Assembly (NCBI RefSeq): GCF_014648655.1
Contig: NZ_BMRN01000010.1
Coordinates: 186,001-250,000 of the forward strand
Source: Streptomyces atratus
GTDB lineage: Bacteria; Actinomycetota; Actinomycetes; Streptomycetales; Streptomycetaceae
Reading direction: 5' to 3'
DNA length: 64,000 nt
Shown here piece by piece: positions 35,041 through 42,730 of the stretch (positions within the stretch are counted from its first letter, which is position 1; each line of letters begins with the position of its first letter). The notes beneath the pieces were generated by a model, which made no database searches, was not told the origin of the DNA, and worked only from the letters and a program-made list of their open reading frames with translations. Both the position numbers and the translations under genes were made by a program.

Positions 35041-36165
35041 TCAGCCGCGCGGGTAGCGGGTCAGCCAGCCCGGTGCGGCGGCCGACGGACTGTGCAGGGC
35101 CGGGCCCTGGGTCATCTCCATGGCGAAGTCGTCGGCGAGTTCCAACAGCGTTGCCCGGCCCTCCAGTTCGGCGAGCCAGGCAGGCGGCAGCGCGGTCTCG
35201 CCGTGCAACGCGCCGAGCAGCGCCCCGCACAGGGCCCCGGTGGCCGCGGAGGGTCCACCGTGGTTGACGGCCAGCCGCAGCCCGTGCCGCACGTCCTCGC
35301 CGACCAGGGCGCAGTACACGGCAACGGCGAGGACCTCCTCGGCGGCGTCCGTGGTACCCAGCGACTCGATCAGGGCCGGTCCCGGAATGCCCTGGCGTAC
35401 TGTGCCGAGCGCCTGCTTGAGCGCCTCGGTGACCTGTTCATGCCCCGGACGCTCGGCGAGCAGGGCCAGGGCGTGCTGCACGGAGCCGTCCAGGGTCTCG
35501 CCGCGGGCCAGCCCGTGCACCATGACGGCGAGGGCGCCTGCAGAGAGCAGGGCGTTGGGGTGGCCGTGGGTCTGGGCGGCGCATTCGAGGGCCAGTTGGA
35601 GGACGAGCTGGGGTTCCCAGCCGACGAGCAGCCCGAACGGGGCGGACCGGGTGAGGGCCGCCGAGTCCCGTGCGGTGGGGTTCTTCGGCTGGTCGAGGGT
35701 CCCCATGGTGGAGTCGCCGAAGCCGGTGAGGCATTCCCGGGTCGGGGCGCGGCGTGCGTAGAGCCACTCCTGCAGAGCGAGCCAGCCGTTGTCCTTGCGG
35801 CGTTCGTCGGGCCCCCAGTCCCGCTGGGTGGCGGCCCAGCGCAGATGGGCGCGGTGCACATCGGTGGGCGGATGCCAGGCGCCGGTGTCGCGGCGGACCT
35901 GGGCGCGGATCAGCCCGTCGACGGTGAACAGGTTCAGCTGGGTGACGGCGGTGACGGTGCCGCGTCCGCCGTGCGCGGGGACGAAGTCGGTGACGCCATC
36001 GGCGCCGTGTGCCGCCCGGATCTCTTCGAGCGTGAGCCTGTCGGCGCCCGCGCCGAGCGCGTCCCCGATGGCCCCGCCCAGCAGAGCGCCGCGCACCCGG
36101 CTGCGGAAGTCCTGCTGCTCGGCACGGCCCCAGACAGCTGTGGTTCGCGTGGTCACCGTGGTCAC
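35041..36165 (-). CDS. ADP-ribosylglycohydrolase-family protein, metal ligands lost
   Basis: From GTG 36165 (AAAGGGG site upstream) the protein has 374 residues. The fold is clear: RVRGALLGGAIGDALGAGAD, ADGVTDFVPA, LNLFTVDGLIRA, GLLVGWEPQLVLQLALECAA and NHGGPSAATGALCGALLGAL. Active members bind two Mg ions through a TDDT block and a GDSDS-type block. Here the first reads TAVT (GTVTAVTQLNLFT) and the second NHGGPSAATG, so the Asp ligands are missing in both. It is probably a pseudoenzyme that may still bind ADP-ribose. It lies beside an uncharacterised gene and an XRE module. Confidence 0.85.
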   Translation of the reverse strand: MTTVTTRTTAVWGRAEQQDFRSRVRGALLGGAIGDALGAGADRLTLEEIRAAHGADGVTDFVPAHGGRGTVTAVTQLNLFTVDGLIRAQVRRDTGAWHPPTDVHRAHLRWAATQRDWGPDERRKDNGWLALQEWLYARRAPTRECLTGFGDSTMGTLDQPKNPTARDSAALTRSAPFGLLVGWEPQLVLQLALECAAQTHGHPNALLSAGALAVMVHGLARGETLDGSVQHALALLAERPGHEQVTEALKQALGTVRQGIPGPALIESLGTTDAAEEVLAVAVYCALVGEDVRHGLRLAVNHGGPSAATGALCGALLGALHGETALPPAWLAELEGRATLLELADDFAMEMTQGPALHSPSAAAPGWLTRYPRG

Positions 36166-36272
36166 CGTGCCCCTTTCCCCGTCGGCCCGCCCGGTGCGAC
36201 TGCGCAGCACTGTAATCGAATGGGAACGGTGAGCTGTGGGCCTGAACCGTATGTACGGAGTAGATCCTGCGA

Positions 36273-36656
36273 TCACTTTTGAACGGCATTCTCCGGGGAT
36301 TTCCGGGTCTCGGAACGGCAGTCGCCCATGGGCCAATCCCGTTCGACGGTCCCCGGGCCGTCGGTGGCGCAGGGCTCGTCCCGAATGCGCGCGCCCCTGC
36401 TCTCCGCGACCCGGAGCACTTCGCGCAGTGACTCGATGGCCCTGGTGAGCGCGAACCTGAGCGCGAGCTCACCGGCCGCCCGGTCGGCGAGCACGGCCCC
36501 GGCTCCCGCCACGACCGCCTCCCCGCAGTCGAGTTGATCGTCCTCCACCTCGTCGGCCAGCCGGGAGAGCCTGCTGTGGGGGTTGTCCGTGCTGAGGTAG
36601 CAGGGCCTGCCTTCGGGGGACGTCCAGGGGAGCAGACGGAGCGGGGCATCGGCCAT
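36273..36656 (-). CDS. Hypothetical small protein
   Basis: A 127-residue protein, not recognised. The N-terminus (LRLLPWTSPEGRPCYLSTDN) is followed by a helical middle with repeated acidic/Leu patterns (LSRLADEVEDDQLDCGEAVV, ALTRAIESLREVLRVAESR). The organisation, next to and divergent from an XRE-DUF5753 gene, is common in Streptomyces XRE/DUF397 clusters. The start lies 146 nt from the XRE start at 36802, so the two may share a promoter region. Confidence 0.7.
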   Translation of the reverse strand: MADAPLRLLPWTSPEGRPCYLSTDNPHSRLSRLADEVEDDQLDCGEAVVAGAGAVLADRAAGELALRFALTRAIESLREVLRVAESRGARIRDEPCATDGPGTVERDWPMGDCRSETRKSPENAVQK

Positions 36657-36801
36657 GGCGGTTCCTTACGGCGGGGATCGGGTGGGGGAACGGCCCGCAG
36701 GGGTGGTGATTACCGTTCGTCCCCTCATCGTCACTCCCGCCGCCCTACGCTCGACAGAGGCACGCGATTGCCTGCGAACGGGGCAACAGGAAGGGGCCGA
36801 C

Positions 36802-37626
36802 ATGGCCGACGTCGGCGATGTGGACGAGGAGTCGGGGCGCGCGGCGCTGGGGCGCGCGTTGCGCTACCTGCGGGAGAAGACCGGCAGATCGCTGGGCCGG
36901 CTCGCTGAGGAGACGCGCTACGACAAGAGCTATCTGTACCGGCTGGAGATGGGCCAACGGCTCTCGAAGCTCGCCGTGATGGAGGACCTGGACCGGCACT
37001 ACGAATCCGGGGGGCTGCTGGTCCAGCTGTGGAAGGTGGCCCGGAGGGAGGTCTTCAAGGACAAGTACAAGGAGTTCATGCGGCTGGAGCCGACGGCGCG
37101 GATCACGCACAAGTACACCTTGGGGATTCCTGGGCTCCTCCAGACCGAGGCAGTCGCCCGCGAATTGTTGTCCGGAGCACAGGAAACGGACGATGAGGCA
37201 GAGTTGGTGGAGGAGCAGGTCATAGCGCGGATGAGCCGCCAGCAACTGCTGCACCGCAAGCCCGCCCCTTCCGTGAGGATCATCATGGACGAGTACGCCC
37301 TGCGCCGCCCGGTGAAGGACGCGAAGGCGTGGGACGAGCAACTGGTCCATCTCATCGACATGGCGGAGACGTCGACGGTCGTACTCCAGGTTCTCCCGCT
37401 CTCTGCGGGGGCACACCACCTGATGGACGGTTCCTTGACGTTGCTGTGGCAGGAGGACGGGAGCGCCGTTGCCTACACGGAGGGCAACAGCTGCGCCGAG
37501 TTGATCGAAGATCCGGCCGAAGTATCGCGCTATCGACTGTCCTACGATCGCCTCCGGGATCTGGCGTGGCCCCCGTCGGACTCCATCGCGTTCATCAGGG
37601 GCGTCCTGGAGGAGCACCGATCATGA
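36802..37626 (+). CDS. XRE regulator with DUF5753 domain, second module
   Basis: A 274-residue protein from ATG 36802, preceded by AGGAAGGGG. The HTH reads ALGRALRYLREKTGRSLGRL, AEETRYDKSYLYRLEMGQRL. DUF5753 features are YTLGIPGLLQTEAVARELL, PAPSVRIIMDEYALRRPV, TVVLQVLPLSAGAHHLMDG and VAYTEGNSCAELIEDP. The stop overlaps the DUF397 start by 4 nt (ATGA), so regulator and partner are translationally coupled, unlike the first module at 29757. Confidence 0.9.
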   Translation: MADVGDVDEESGRAALGRALRYLREKTGRSLGRLAEETRYDKSYLYRLEMGQRLSKLAVMEDLDRHYESGGLLVQLWKVARREVFKDKYKEFMRLEPTARITHKYTLGIPGLLQTEAVARELLSGAQETDDEAELVEEQVIARMSRQQLLHRKPAPSVRIIMDEYALRRPVKDAKAWDEQLVHLIDMAETSTVVLQVLPLSAGAHHLMDGSLTLLWQEDGSAVAYTEGNSCAELIEDPAEVSRYRLSYDRLRDLAWPPSDSIAFIRGVLEEHRS

Positions 37627-37823
37627 GCCGAATCCCCGACCTCTCCACCGCGGTGTGGCGCAAGTCCAGCTACAGCGACGGCGGCGACAACAACTGCGTC
37701 GAGGTCGCCGACAGCTACCCCGGCCTCGTCCCCGTACGCGACAGCAAGACCCCCACCGGCCCCGCACTCGTCATCACCGCCCCCGCCTGGGCCGCCTTTG
37801 TGGGGTTTGTCGCCGGTCACTGA
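37623..37823 (+). CDS. DUF397 small protein
   Basis: A 66-residue protein: WRKSSYSDGGDNNCVEVAD, LVPVRDSKTPTGPALVITAP and AWAAFVGFVAGH are the DUF397 signature. It overlaps the upstream XRE-DUF5753 gene. It ends 5 nt before the 87-nt repeat, whose hairpin may act as its terminator. Confidence 0.92.
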   Translation: MSRIPDLSTAVWRKSSYSDGGDNNCVEVADSYPGLVPVRDSKTPTGPALVITAPAWAAFVGFVAGH

Positions 37824-37827
37824 GCCT

Positions 37828-37914
37828 GGCGTTCGACCTCCGCCCGTGGTCAGCCCGTTGACCACGGGCTTCGCCGTTCTCCGGACAGCAGGGCGGCCTT
37901 TACGTGATCAGGTC
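37828..37914 (+). repeat. 87-nt repeat, copy A, containing a hairpin
   Basis: Copy A matches copy B (41333-41419) in inverted orientation with 10 mismatches in 87 and no gaps. It contains cccgtggtca / tgaccacggg (37843-37852 and 37859-37868), a perfect 10-bp hairpin. Orientation and spacing are consistent with a small mobile repeat or a repeated terminator. Confidence 0.8.
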
Positions 37915-38083
37915 TGCCCGGGGCGGCGGCGGGGGCCTGCGGCCGCTGGGCGACCCGGCGGCGACGGGGCGGGCAAGGGTTGAGCGGAGAGGAGGACGAG
38001 GCCGGTGTGCGCGATCAGCGCCATCCCCGTCGTCCGTGGAGGGCGTGCGCACCGGTCTGCCGGGCCGAACCGGGTGCCGTCGG

Positions 38084-38875
38084 TCAGCGTCTGACGATCC
38101 GGTCGAGGACGGTGGCTATGCCGGACTTGACCGCGTCGCGGTGGTGGAGGGGTTCCGCGGGCATTTCGCTGGTGGGGCGCACGCCCCGGTCGGCAAGGAT
38201 GTAGAGCAGGCGCAGGGTGCGCAGGCAGTTGCTGATGTGAGCGGGCACTGGGGTGCTGATGCGGTCGGCCCCGAAGCGGTCGGCGATCGGATCCAGCCAG
38301 CCGACGGCGTCGCGTTCGCTCAGGTCGGTGCGGGTGAGAACCCGGGCGATCGCCCGGGCCAGGCGGTCGTCCTCCATCTGGTCGTAGACGTGGTCGGTGG
38401 GCGCCATCAGCCGCGCGGCGGCGAGGTCCAGCATCCGCACCGGCGCCACCTCGGGGTGGCGACCGAAGCCGGCAAGCAGGTCCGCGCCGTGCGCCACGGC
38501 GTGAAGCCAGCCGAGCGTCTCGTCGTGTCCACGCAGGTCCTGCTCCGCCGGGTACCAGCGCTCGAACGCCTCCACCCAGCCGGCCTTGAAGTCCCCCGCG
38601 GCCACCAGCATGTCGAGCACGAGGGGCGCGAAGGTGCGGGCCTCGACCCGCGGATCGGTGAACCGGGTGGCCATCTCGTCCCCCAGCTCCAGCCTCCGGG
38701 ACGTCTCGATCGCCCCGCGGGCGATCCAGGTCGCGAGGACGGTGTAGGGCGCGCCGTCCCGGACCAGTGGATCGGGATCTGCCAGGGCACGGGACAGCTC
38801 GCGAACGAGGTCGTCCATGGGCCGGTCAGCGGGCACGGCACAGTCGGCGGCCTCGACGCTCTTCCAGTCGGTCAT
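38084..38875 (-). CDS. DUF2785 family protein
   Basis: A 263-residue, mostly helical protein from ATG 38875. Repeated helix pairs (LVRELSRALADPDPLVRDGA, PYTVLATWIARGAIETSRRL) give a HEAT-like impression. DETLGWLHAVAHGADLLAG and RMLDLAAARLMAP with YDQMEDDRLARAIARVL are the DUF2785 signature; I recognise the family but not its function. It lies within the inverted-repeat pair and points toward copy A. Confidence 0.75.
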   Translation of the reverse strand: MTDWKSVEAADCAVPADRPMDDLVRELSRALADPDPLVRDGAPYTVLATWIARGAIETSRRLELGDEMATRFTDPRVEARTFAPLVLDMLVAAGDFKAGWVEAFERWYPAEQDLRGHDETLGWLHAVAHGADLLAGFGRHPEVAPVRMLDLAAARLMAPTDHVYDQMEDDRLARAIARVLTRTDLSERDAVGWLDPIADRFGADRISTPVPAHISNCLRTLRLLYILADRGVRPTSEMPAEPLHHRDAVKSGIATVLDRIVRR

Positions 38876-39241
38876 GACGGGCAGATTAGGTCCTTGCCGT
38901 TGCCGCACGCCTGCGAATTATGTCCAGGTATCCATCTCGACCCGTCAACTGCCCGACCAGAGGCAGCAGTTCCGGCTTCTGCATCACCCTGCCCACCGAA
39001 GCCGGAAAGAGTGATGCGCAGCGGCCCGGTCCAGCGCGCGATCGCCGAAGGTCCGCGACCGGCCGAAGCCAGACCACCGGCCACGCGGCGGTCGGAACAT
39101 CGGAACGAAAGCCGGCGCCAAGCCCCGGGCGCCGTCCACGGAAGCGTGATGCCGCCCGCGCGGCGCATCCGGGTTCCGGCATCCCGCCGTCGACCGCCTT
39201 GCCGCCCTCGCGGTTCCACAGTCATTGATAAAGAAACCTTG
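38876..39241. other. Intergenic stretch with shared 17-mer
   Basis: About 365 bases without a gene between divergent DUF2785 and ArsR-type genes. A ggaacatcggaacgaaa segment at about 39094-39110 recurs at about 49357-49373; its meaning is unknown. Confidence 0.4.
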
Positions 39242-39271
39242 CTAAAGGAATCTTTCTAAAGATACCTTTAG
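39242..39271. promoter_or_regulatory. 30-bp near-palindrome abutting a start codon
   Basis: The segment ctaaagg ... cctttag is nearly self-complementary: 26 of 30 positions pair. It ends one base before the ATG at 39272 of the ArsR-type regulator, and the surrounding AT-rich block (39228-39270) is unusual for this genome. It is probably an autoregulatory operator, with transcription starting at or near the start codon. Confidence 0.6.
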
Positions 39272-39931
39272 ATGGTGAGTGGAGACCAAGCCGATCAGGC
39301 ACGCGAAGCATGTAAAACCCGTGAGCCCCACGAGCAGCGCACCGGCGTGCCGGATACGCCGGTGCGGGAGACCGTGCTCAGCGACCCCCGCGCATTGCGC
39401 GCGTACGCGCACCCCACGAGGATGCGGCTCGTCGGAATGCTGCGCCGGGAGGGACCCTCCACGGCCACCAGGGCCGCCGAGCTGATCGGCGAGTCCGTCG
39501 CCAGCTGCTCCTACCACCTGCGCATGCTCGCCAAGTACGGGCTGGTCGAGCAGGCCGGCGGTGGGCAGGGCCGGGAGAAGCCGTGGCGGGCCGTCGCCAA
39601 GTACACGTCGTGGCCGGCGCACTCCGACGATACGGCCGTGGACGAGGCGGCGGTGGCGCTGAGCACAACGGTGGCCGAGCTGTACTTCGAACGCCTGACG
39701 CGTGCCATGGAACAGCGTCATCGGCTGCCGCGCGAGTGGCGGGAGGCGGAGGAGTTCGGCGATCACCAGTTGTATCTGACCGCCGACGAACTGGTCGAGC
39801 TGCGCGAGCGGATCAGGGAACTACTGGGGGCGTACGACGGGCGCAACGACGATCCGGCGCTGCGGCCCGAGGGCGCGCGCATCGTGGAGTTCCTGCGGAT
39901 CGCCCACGTGGCTCCCGAGGACGCGTTGTGA
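39272..39931 (+). CDS. ArsR-type winged helix regulator
   Basis: A protein of up to 219 residues. After a variable N-terminus, DPRALRAYAHPTRMRLVGML, GPSTATRAAELIGESVASCS, YHLRMLAKYGLVEQAGGGQG is an ArsR-like winged helix. The C-terminal part is helical. No ribosome binding site precedes ATG 39272, which suggests a leaderless message; GTG 39347 is an alternative start that keeps the whole domain. Its stop overlaps the start of the MFS pump (GTGA), so it likely controls that pump by binding the palindrome at 39242-39271. Confidence 0.85.
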   Translation: MVSGDQADQAREACKTREPHEQRTGVPDTPVRETVLSDPRALRAYAHPTRMRLVGMLRREGPSTATRAAELIGESVASCSYHLRMLAKYGLVEQAGGGQGREKPWRAVAKYTSWPAHSDDTAVDEAAVALSTTVAELYFERLTRAMEQRHRLPREWREAEEFGDHQLYLTADELVELRERIRELLGAYDGRNDDPALRPEGARIVEFLRIAHVAPEDAL

Positions 39932-41205
39932 AGCGGCCTCGAGCGCTGATACCCGCGCTGCTGCGGGACCGGGCGTTCCGGCGGTACTGGACGGGACAGG
40001 CAGTCTCGCTGGCGGGGGACCAGATATCACTGATCGCCATCCCGCTCGCCGCCGTGCTCGTCCTGGGGGCGGACGCGGCGGAGATGGGCTGGCTGAAGGC
40101 CGTCGAGCTGCTGCCCGCGCTGCTGTTCAACCTTCCGGCGGGGGCCTGGGCCGACCGGTGCGGGCGGCGCAGGGACGTCATGATCGCCACCGATCTGGCA
40201 CGAGCCGTGCTGCTGGTCTCGCTCCCGGTGGCGTACGCGCTGGACGCCCTCACGCTCTGGCAGCTGTACGGCGTGGCCTTCGGGATCGGTGCGCTGACGG
40301 TGCTGTTCGAGGTGTGCAACGCGACACTGTTCGTGTCGCTGGTGCCGACCGAGCAGTTCGTGGAGGGTAATTCCCTGGTCAACGGCAGCCGCTCGATGGC
40401 CTGGCTCGCGGGTCCCGGTGCGGGCGGCGTGCTTGTGCAGATCCTGACCGCGCCCGTGGCGCTGCTCGCGGACGCACTCACGTACGTCGTCTCGGCCGGG
40501 CAGCTCGCGCGCGTCCGGTCCATGGAGCCGCCGCCAGTCGAGCGGGCCAAGGGACACTTCACGGCGGGGATGCGCTGGGTGTTCCGGGAGCCCTCGATGC
40601 GCGCGATGTTCATTGCGTCGGGCAATGTGCAGTTCTTCAACTACATCTTCCACACCCTCTTCGTGCTTTACGCGACACGTCACCTGGGCCTCAGTGCAGG
40701 CATGTTCGGAGCCGTGCTCAGTGTCGCGGCGGTGGGTGGGCTGATCGGGGCGGCGATCAGCGGGGCGGTCGTCCGGACGATCGGCGTCGGGCCGTCCATC
40801 GTCGCGGGCTTCGCCCTCTTCACCGTGCCGCTGATGCTGGTGCCGCTCGCGGGCGGGGCATTGCCGGTGGTGCTCGGGACGCTCTTCGTCGCCGAGTTCG
40901 TCTCCTGCGTCGGCGTGATGTTCGTCGACATCGCGGCCGGTTCGCTCCAGATGGCGCTCATACCCGACGCGCTGCGCTCTCGCGTGACGGGCGCCTACCG
41001 AACTCTGAACCATGGCTTCCGGCCCCTCGGAGCCCTGGCGGGCGGGGCGCTGGGGGAGGCGGCCGGGCTGCGGACCGCACTGTGGGTGGGCACGACCGGG
41101 GCGGTGCTGAGCGTGGTGTGGATCCTGTGCTCCCCGGTGGCCGGGATCCGAAAGCTACCAACTCGTACTGCCGCGTCAGGCAACGATCGCCCTGTTGTGA
41201 CGTGA
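39928..41205 (+). CDS. MFS transporter
   Basis: A 425-residue protein with 12 predicted helices, GTG start 39928 overlapping the regulator stop. Motif A-like GAWADRCGRRRDVM lies after helix 2, and RFRRYWTGQAVSLAGDQISL is the typical start of enterobactin-exporter-like (MFS_3) pumps. NGSRSMAWLAGPGAGGVLV is motif C-like, pointing to export. Coupled with the ArsR-type gene; a drug or metabolite efflux role is inferred. The C-terminal tail may extend beyond the fold, reading into DNA close to repeat copy B. Confidence 0.85.
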   Translation: MKRPRALIPALLRDRAFRRYWTGQAVSLAGDQISLIAIPLAAVLVLGADAAEMGWLKAVELLPALLFNLPAGAWADRCGRRRDVMIATDLARAVLLVSLPVAYALDALTLWQLYGVAFGIGALTVLFEVCNATLFVSLVPTEQFVEGNSLVNGSRSMAWLAGPGAGGVLVQILTAPVALLADALTYVVSAGQLARVRSMEPPPVERAKGHFTAGMRWVFREPSMRAMFIASGNVQFFNYIFHTLFVLYATRHLGLSAGMFGAVLSVAAVGGLIGAAISGAVVRTIGVGPSIVAGFALFTVPLMLVPLAGGALPVVLGTLFVAEFVSCVGVMFVDIAAGSLQMALIPDALRSRVTGAYRTLNHGFRPLGALAGGALGEAAGLRTALWVGTTGAVLSVVWILCSPVAGIRKLPTRTAASGNDRPVVT

Positions 41206-41332
41206 CGCGCCGCATGGGTCCTACAGGGGGCCGGTGCGGGGTCGGACCTCTTCGGGGCGGGGTGGTCGGCCCGGGCCGAGCGCGGGCCCAGCAGCGGGTG
41301 CATGTTGTGATCAGTGTCGGCTTCAGCGAGAA

Positions 41333-41419
41333 GACGTGATCACGCAAAGGCCGCCCCACTGTCCGGTGAACGGCGAAGCCCGTGGCCAATGGGCCTACCA
41401 CGGGCGGAGGTTGAACGCC
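41333..41419 (-). repeat. 87-nt repeat, copy B
   Basis: Inverted copy of the repeat at 37828-37914 (77 of 87 positions identical). It directly precedes the truncated pseudogene at 41467, which suggests the 5' part of that gene was lost in the same event. Confidence 0.8.
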
Positions 41420-41466
41420 GAGCTCAGACGCGGGGGCGTCTCACCTCGTCGCGGCCAGAGCGGTGG

Positions 41467-42056
41467 CAGCAGGCCGAGCAGGGGGATGTGACCACTTTCG
41501 TCACCGCCCCGCCGGCTCTGGACGCCAAGGGGAACTCCATCCCGTCTCGATGGCGCTGTCCGGCGACGGCATCGTCGTCTCCGTCGCCCCGGCAAATGGT
41601 CAGGCCGTCTCCTATCCGGTCCTGCTCGACCCGGGCTACGGCTACGGCGACATCACTTCCGCGGAGCGCAACTACTGCTTCTGGAACCCGTACAACTGCT
41701 CCGTCGCATGGGACCGGGCCAACACCGCGTTCAAGAAGGCGCAGGAGCTCTACCCCGACCGCACCCTGTTCCAGGGCACGGGTGACGCGTTTCGGCACTG
41801 CTCCTGGAACGCGCTGATGGAAATCCGCCTCTCCACCAAAGACGCCTACGAGATCGCCACGCGTCACGAGTCCACCTCCCGGGGCAACGACAAGGAGATG
41901 GACCAGCGCAACAGCTCCATCGGCCGTCAGCTCGGCCGTGACAACACCGGCAAGGCGAGTGCGGGCATCCGCAGCAGGGATGCCTGCAAGAACGGGACGA
42001 GCCGTGGGAAGCTGTGGATCACCAAGAGCGGCAAGCTCGTGAGGAGCAACGCATGA
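41467..42056 (+). pseudogene. Truncated secreted/wall-associated protein, DUF6973-like end
   Basis: Only the C-terminal part of a larger protein remains. The first block, VTTFVTAPPALDAKGNSIP, is in one frame. One base appears to be missing near 41542, after which the frame continues with SMALSGDGIVVSVAPANG, YPVLLDPGYGYGDITSAERN and a domain with GDAFRHCSWNALMEIRL, YEIATRHESTSRGNDKEMD. The latter resembles DUF6973-type domains at the ends of Streptomyces wall-associated or toxin-like proteins. The stop overlaps the next gene (ATGA). It lost its N-terminus beside repeat copy B. Confidence 0.6.
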
Positions 42057-42499
42057 CATCCGCGCTCAGCCGGCGAGTAGTGCCCGTCCTTCTCCTCCTC
42101 CAGGTCACCTACCTCGCCCTGATGAACGTAGCGTTCACCGTTCTCCCGCCGGACACGGCGGAACTCGACCACACCGACGCCCCGGCCGTGGACGCGATGC
42201 TCTACGTCGCCGTCACGCTCGGAGTCGTGGTCGCGCTGGCGGGTGCGGCGGCGCTGCTCGGGCTGGAGAAGGCACGCACCCGCAGCCCGCGGGCCCTGCG
42301 CGTCGTCTGGCTGACGGTCGTCGGACTGGGACAGGTCGCCATCGCCGCGAAGGCGCTGGTCACCGTCCTCGGCCAGAATCCCGGCCCGGACACCGTGATC
42401 GGCTCGGGCATGGTGGCGGTCGCCTTGTGCGTCGCCGCGGCCTGCGCGGTCGAGGTGCGCAGTGCGTTCCACGTGATGGGACGCAACGCGCACGCCTGA
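42053..42499 (+). CDS. Small membrane protein following the DUF6973-like end
   Basis: A 148-residue protein with four predicted helices: VVPVLLLLQVTYLALMNVAF, LYVAVTLGVVVALAGAAALL, VVWLTVVGLGQVAIAAKALV and GSGMVAVALCVAAACAVEV. Its ATG overlaps the stop of the upstream fragment, so it was translated together with the parent protein. As genes for polymorphic-toxin ends are often followed by an immunity gene, it may be an immunity protein; this is inference only. Confidence 0.7.
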   Translation: MTSALSRRVVPVLLLLQVTYLALMNVAFTVLPPDTAELDHTDAPAVDAMLYVAVTLGVVVALAGAAALLGLEKARTRSPRALRVVWLTVVGLGQVAIAAKALVTVLGQNPGPDTVIGSGMVAVALCVAAACAVEVRSAFHVMGRNAHA

Positions 42500-42518
42500 G
42501 GCTGCCGGCCTGAGGAGC

Positions 42519-42550
42519 GTGGCGCCCCCTGGTACGACCGGGGGCGCCAC
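42519..42550. terminator. GC-rich hairpin terminator
   Basis: gtggcgccccc / gggggcgccac form an 11-bp perfect stem with a 10-nt loop, 20 nt after the membrane-protein stop. Confidence 0.8.
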
Positions 42551-42609
42551 ATCTCGTTGTTCTCCCCCGCGGCTGAGCGGCCATCCATTTTCCGGACACC
42601 GGTTGTGGG

Positions 42610-42690
42610 TGTTTTCCATGCCGCGAGCTTCATCTCCACGTATTCGGCATGAACTTCGGCCGGGGACTTGTAGCCGAGGCCCGCTGGGCC
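42610..42690 (-). pseudogene. IS3-like transposase, last residues only
   Basis: The minus strand reads GLGYKSPAEVHAEYVEMK, resembling the C-terminal end of IS3-family OrfB transposases (LGYRTPxEVHxEY). No other transposase sequence is left, and fbiC ends about 40 nt away. Confidence 0.4.
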
Positions 42691-42730
42691 CGCGGACCGT
42701 ACGCATGGCCGGTCGGTGAGGGCAGACGGC

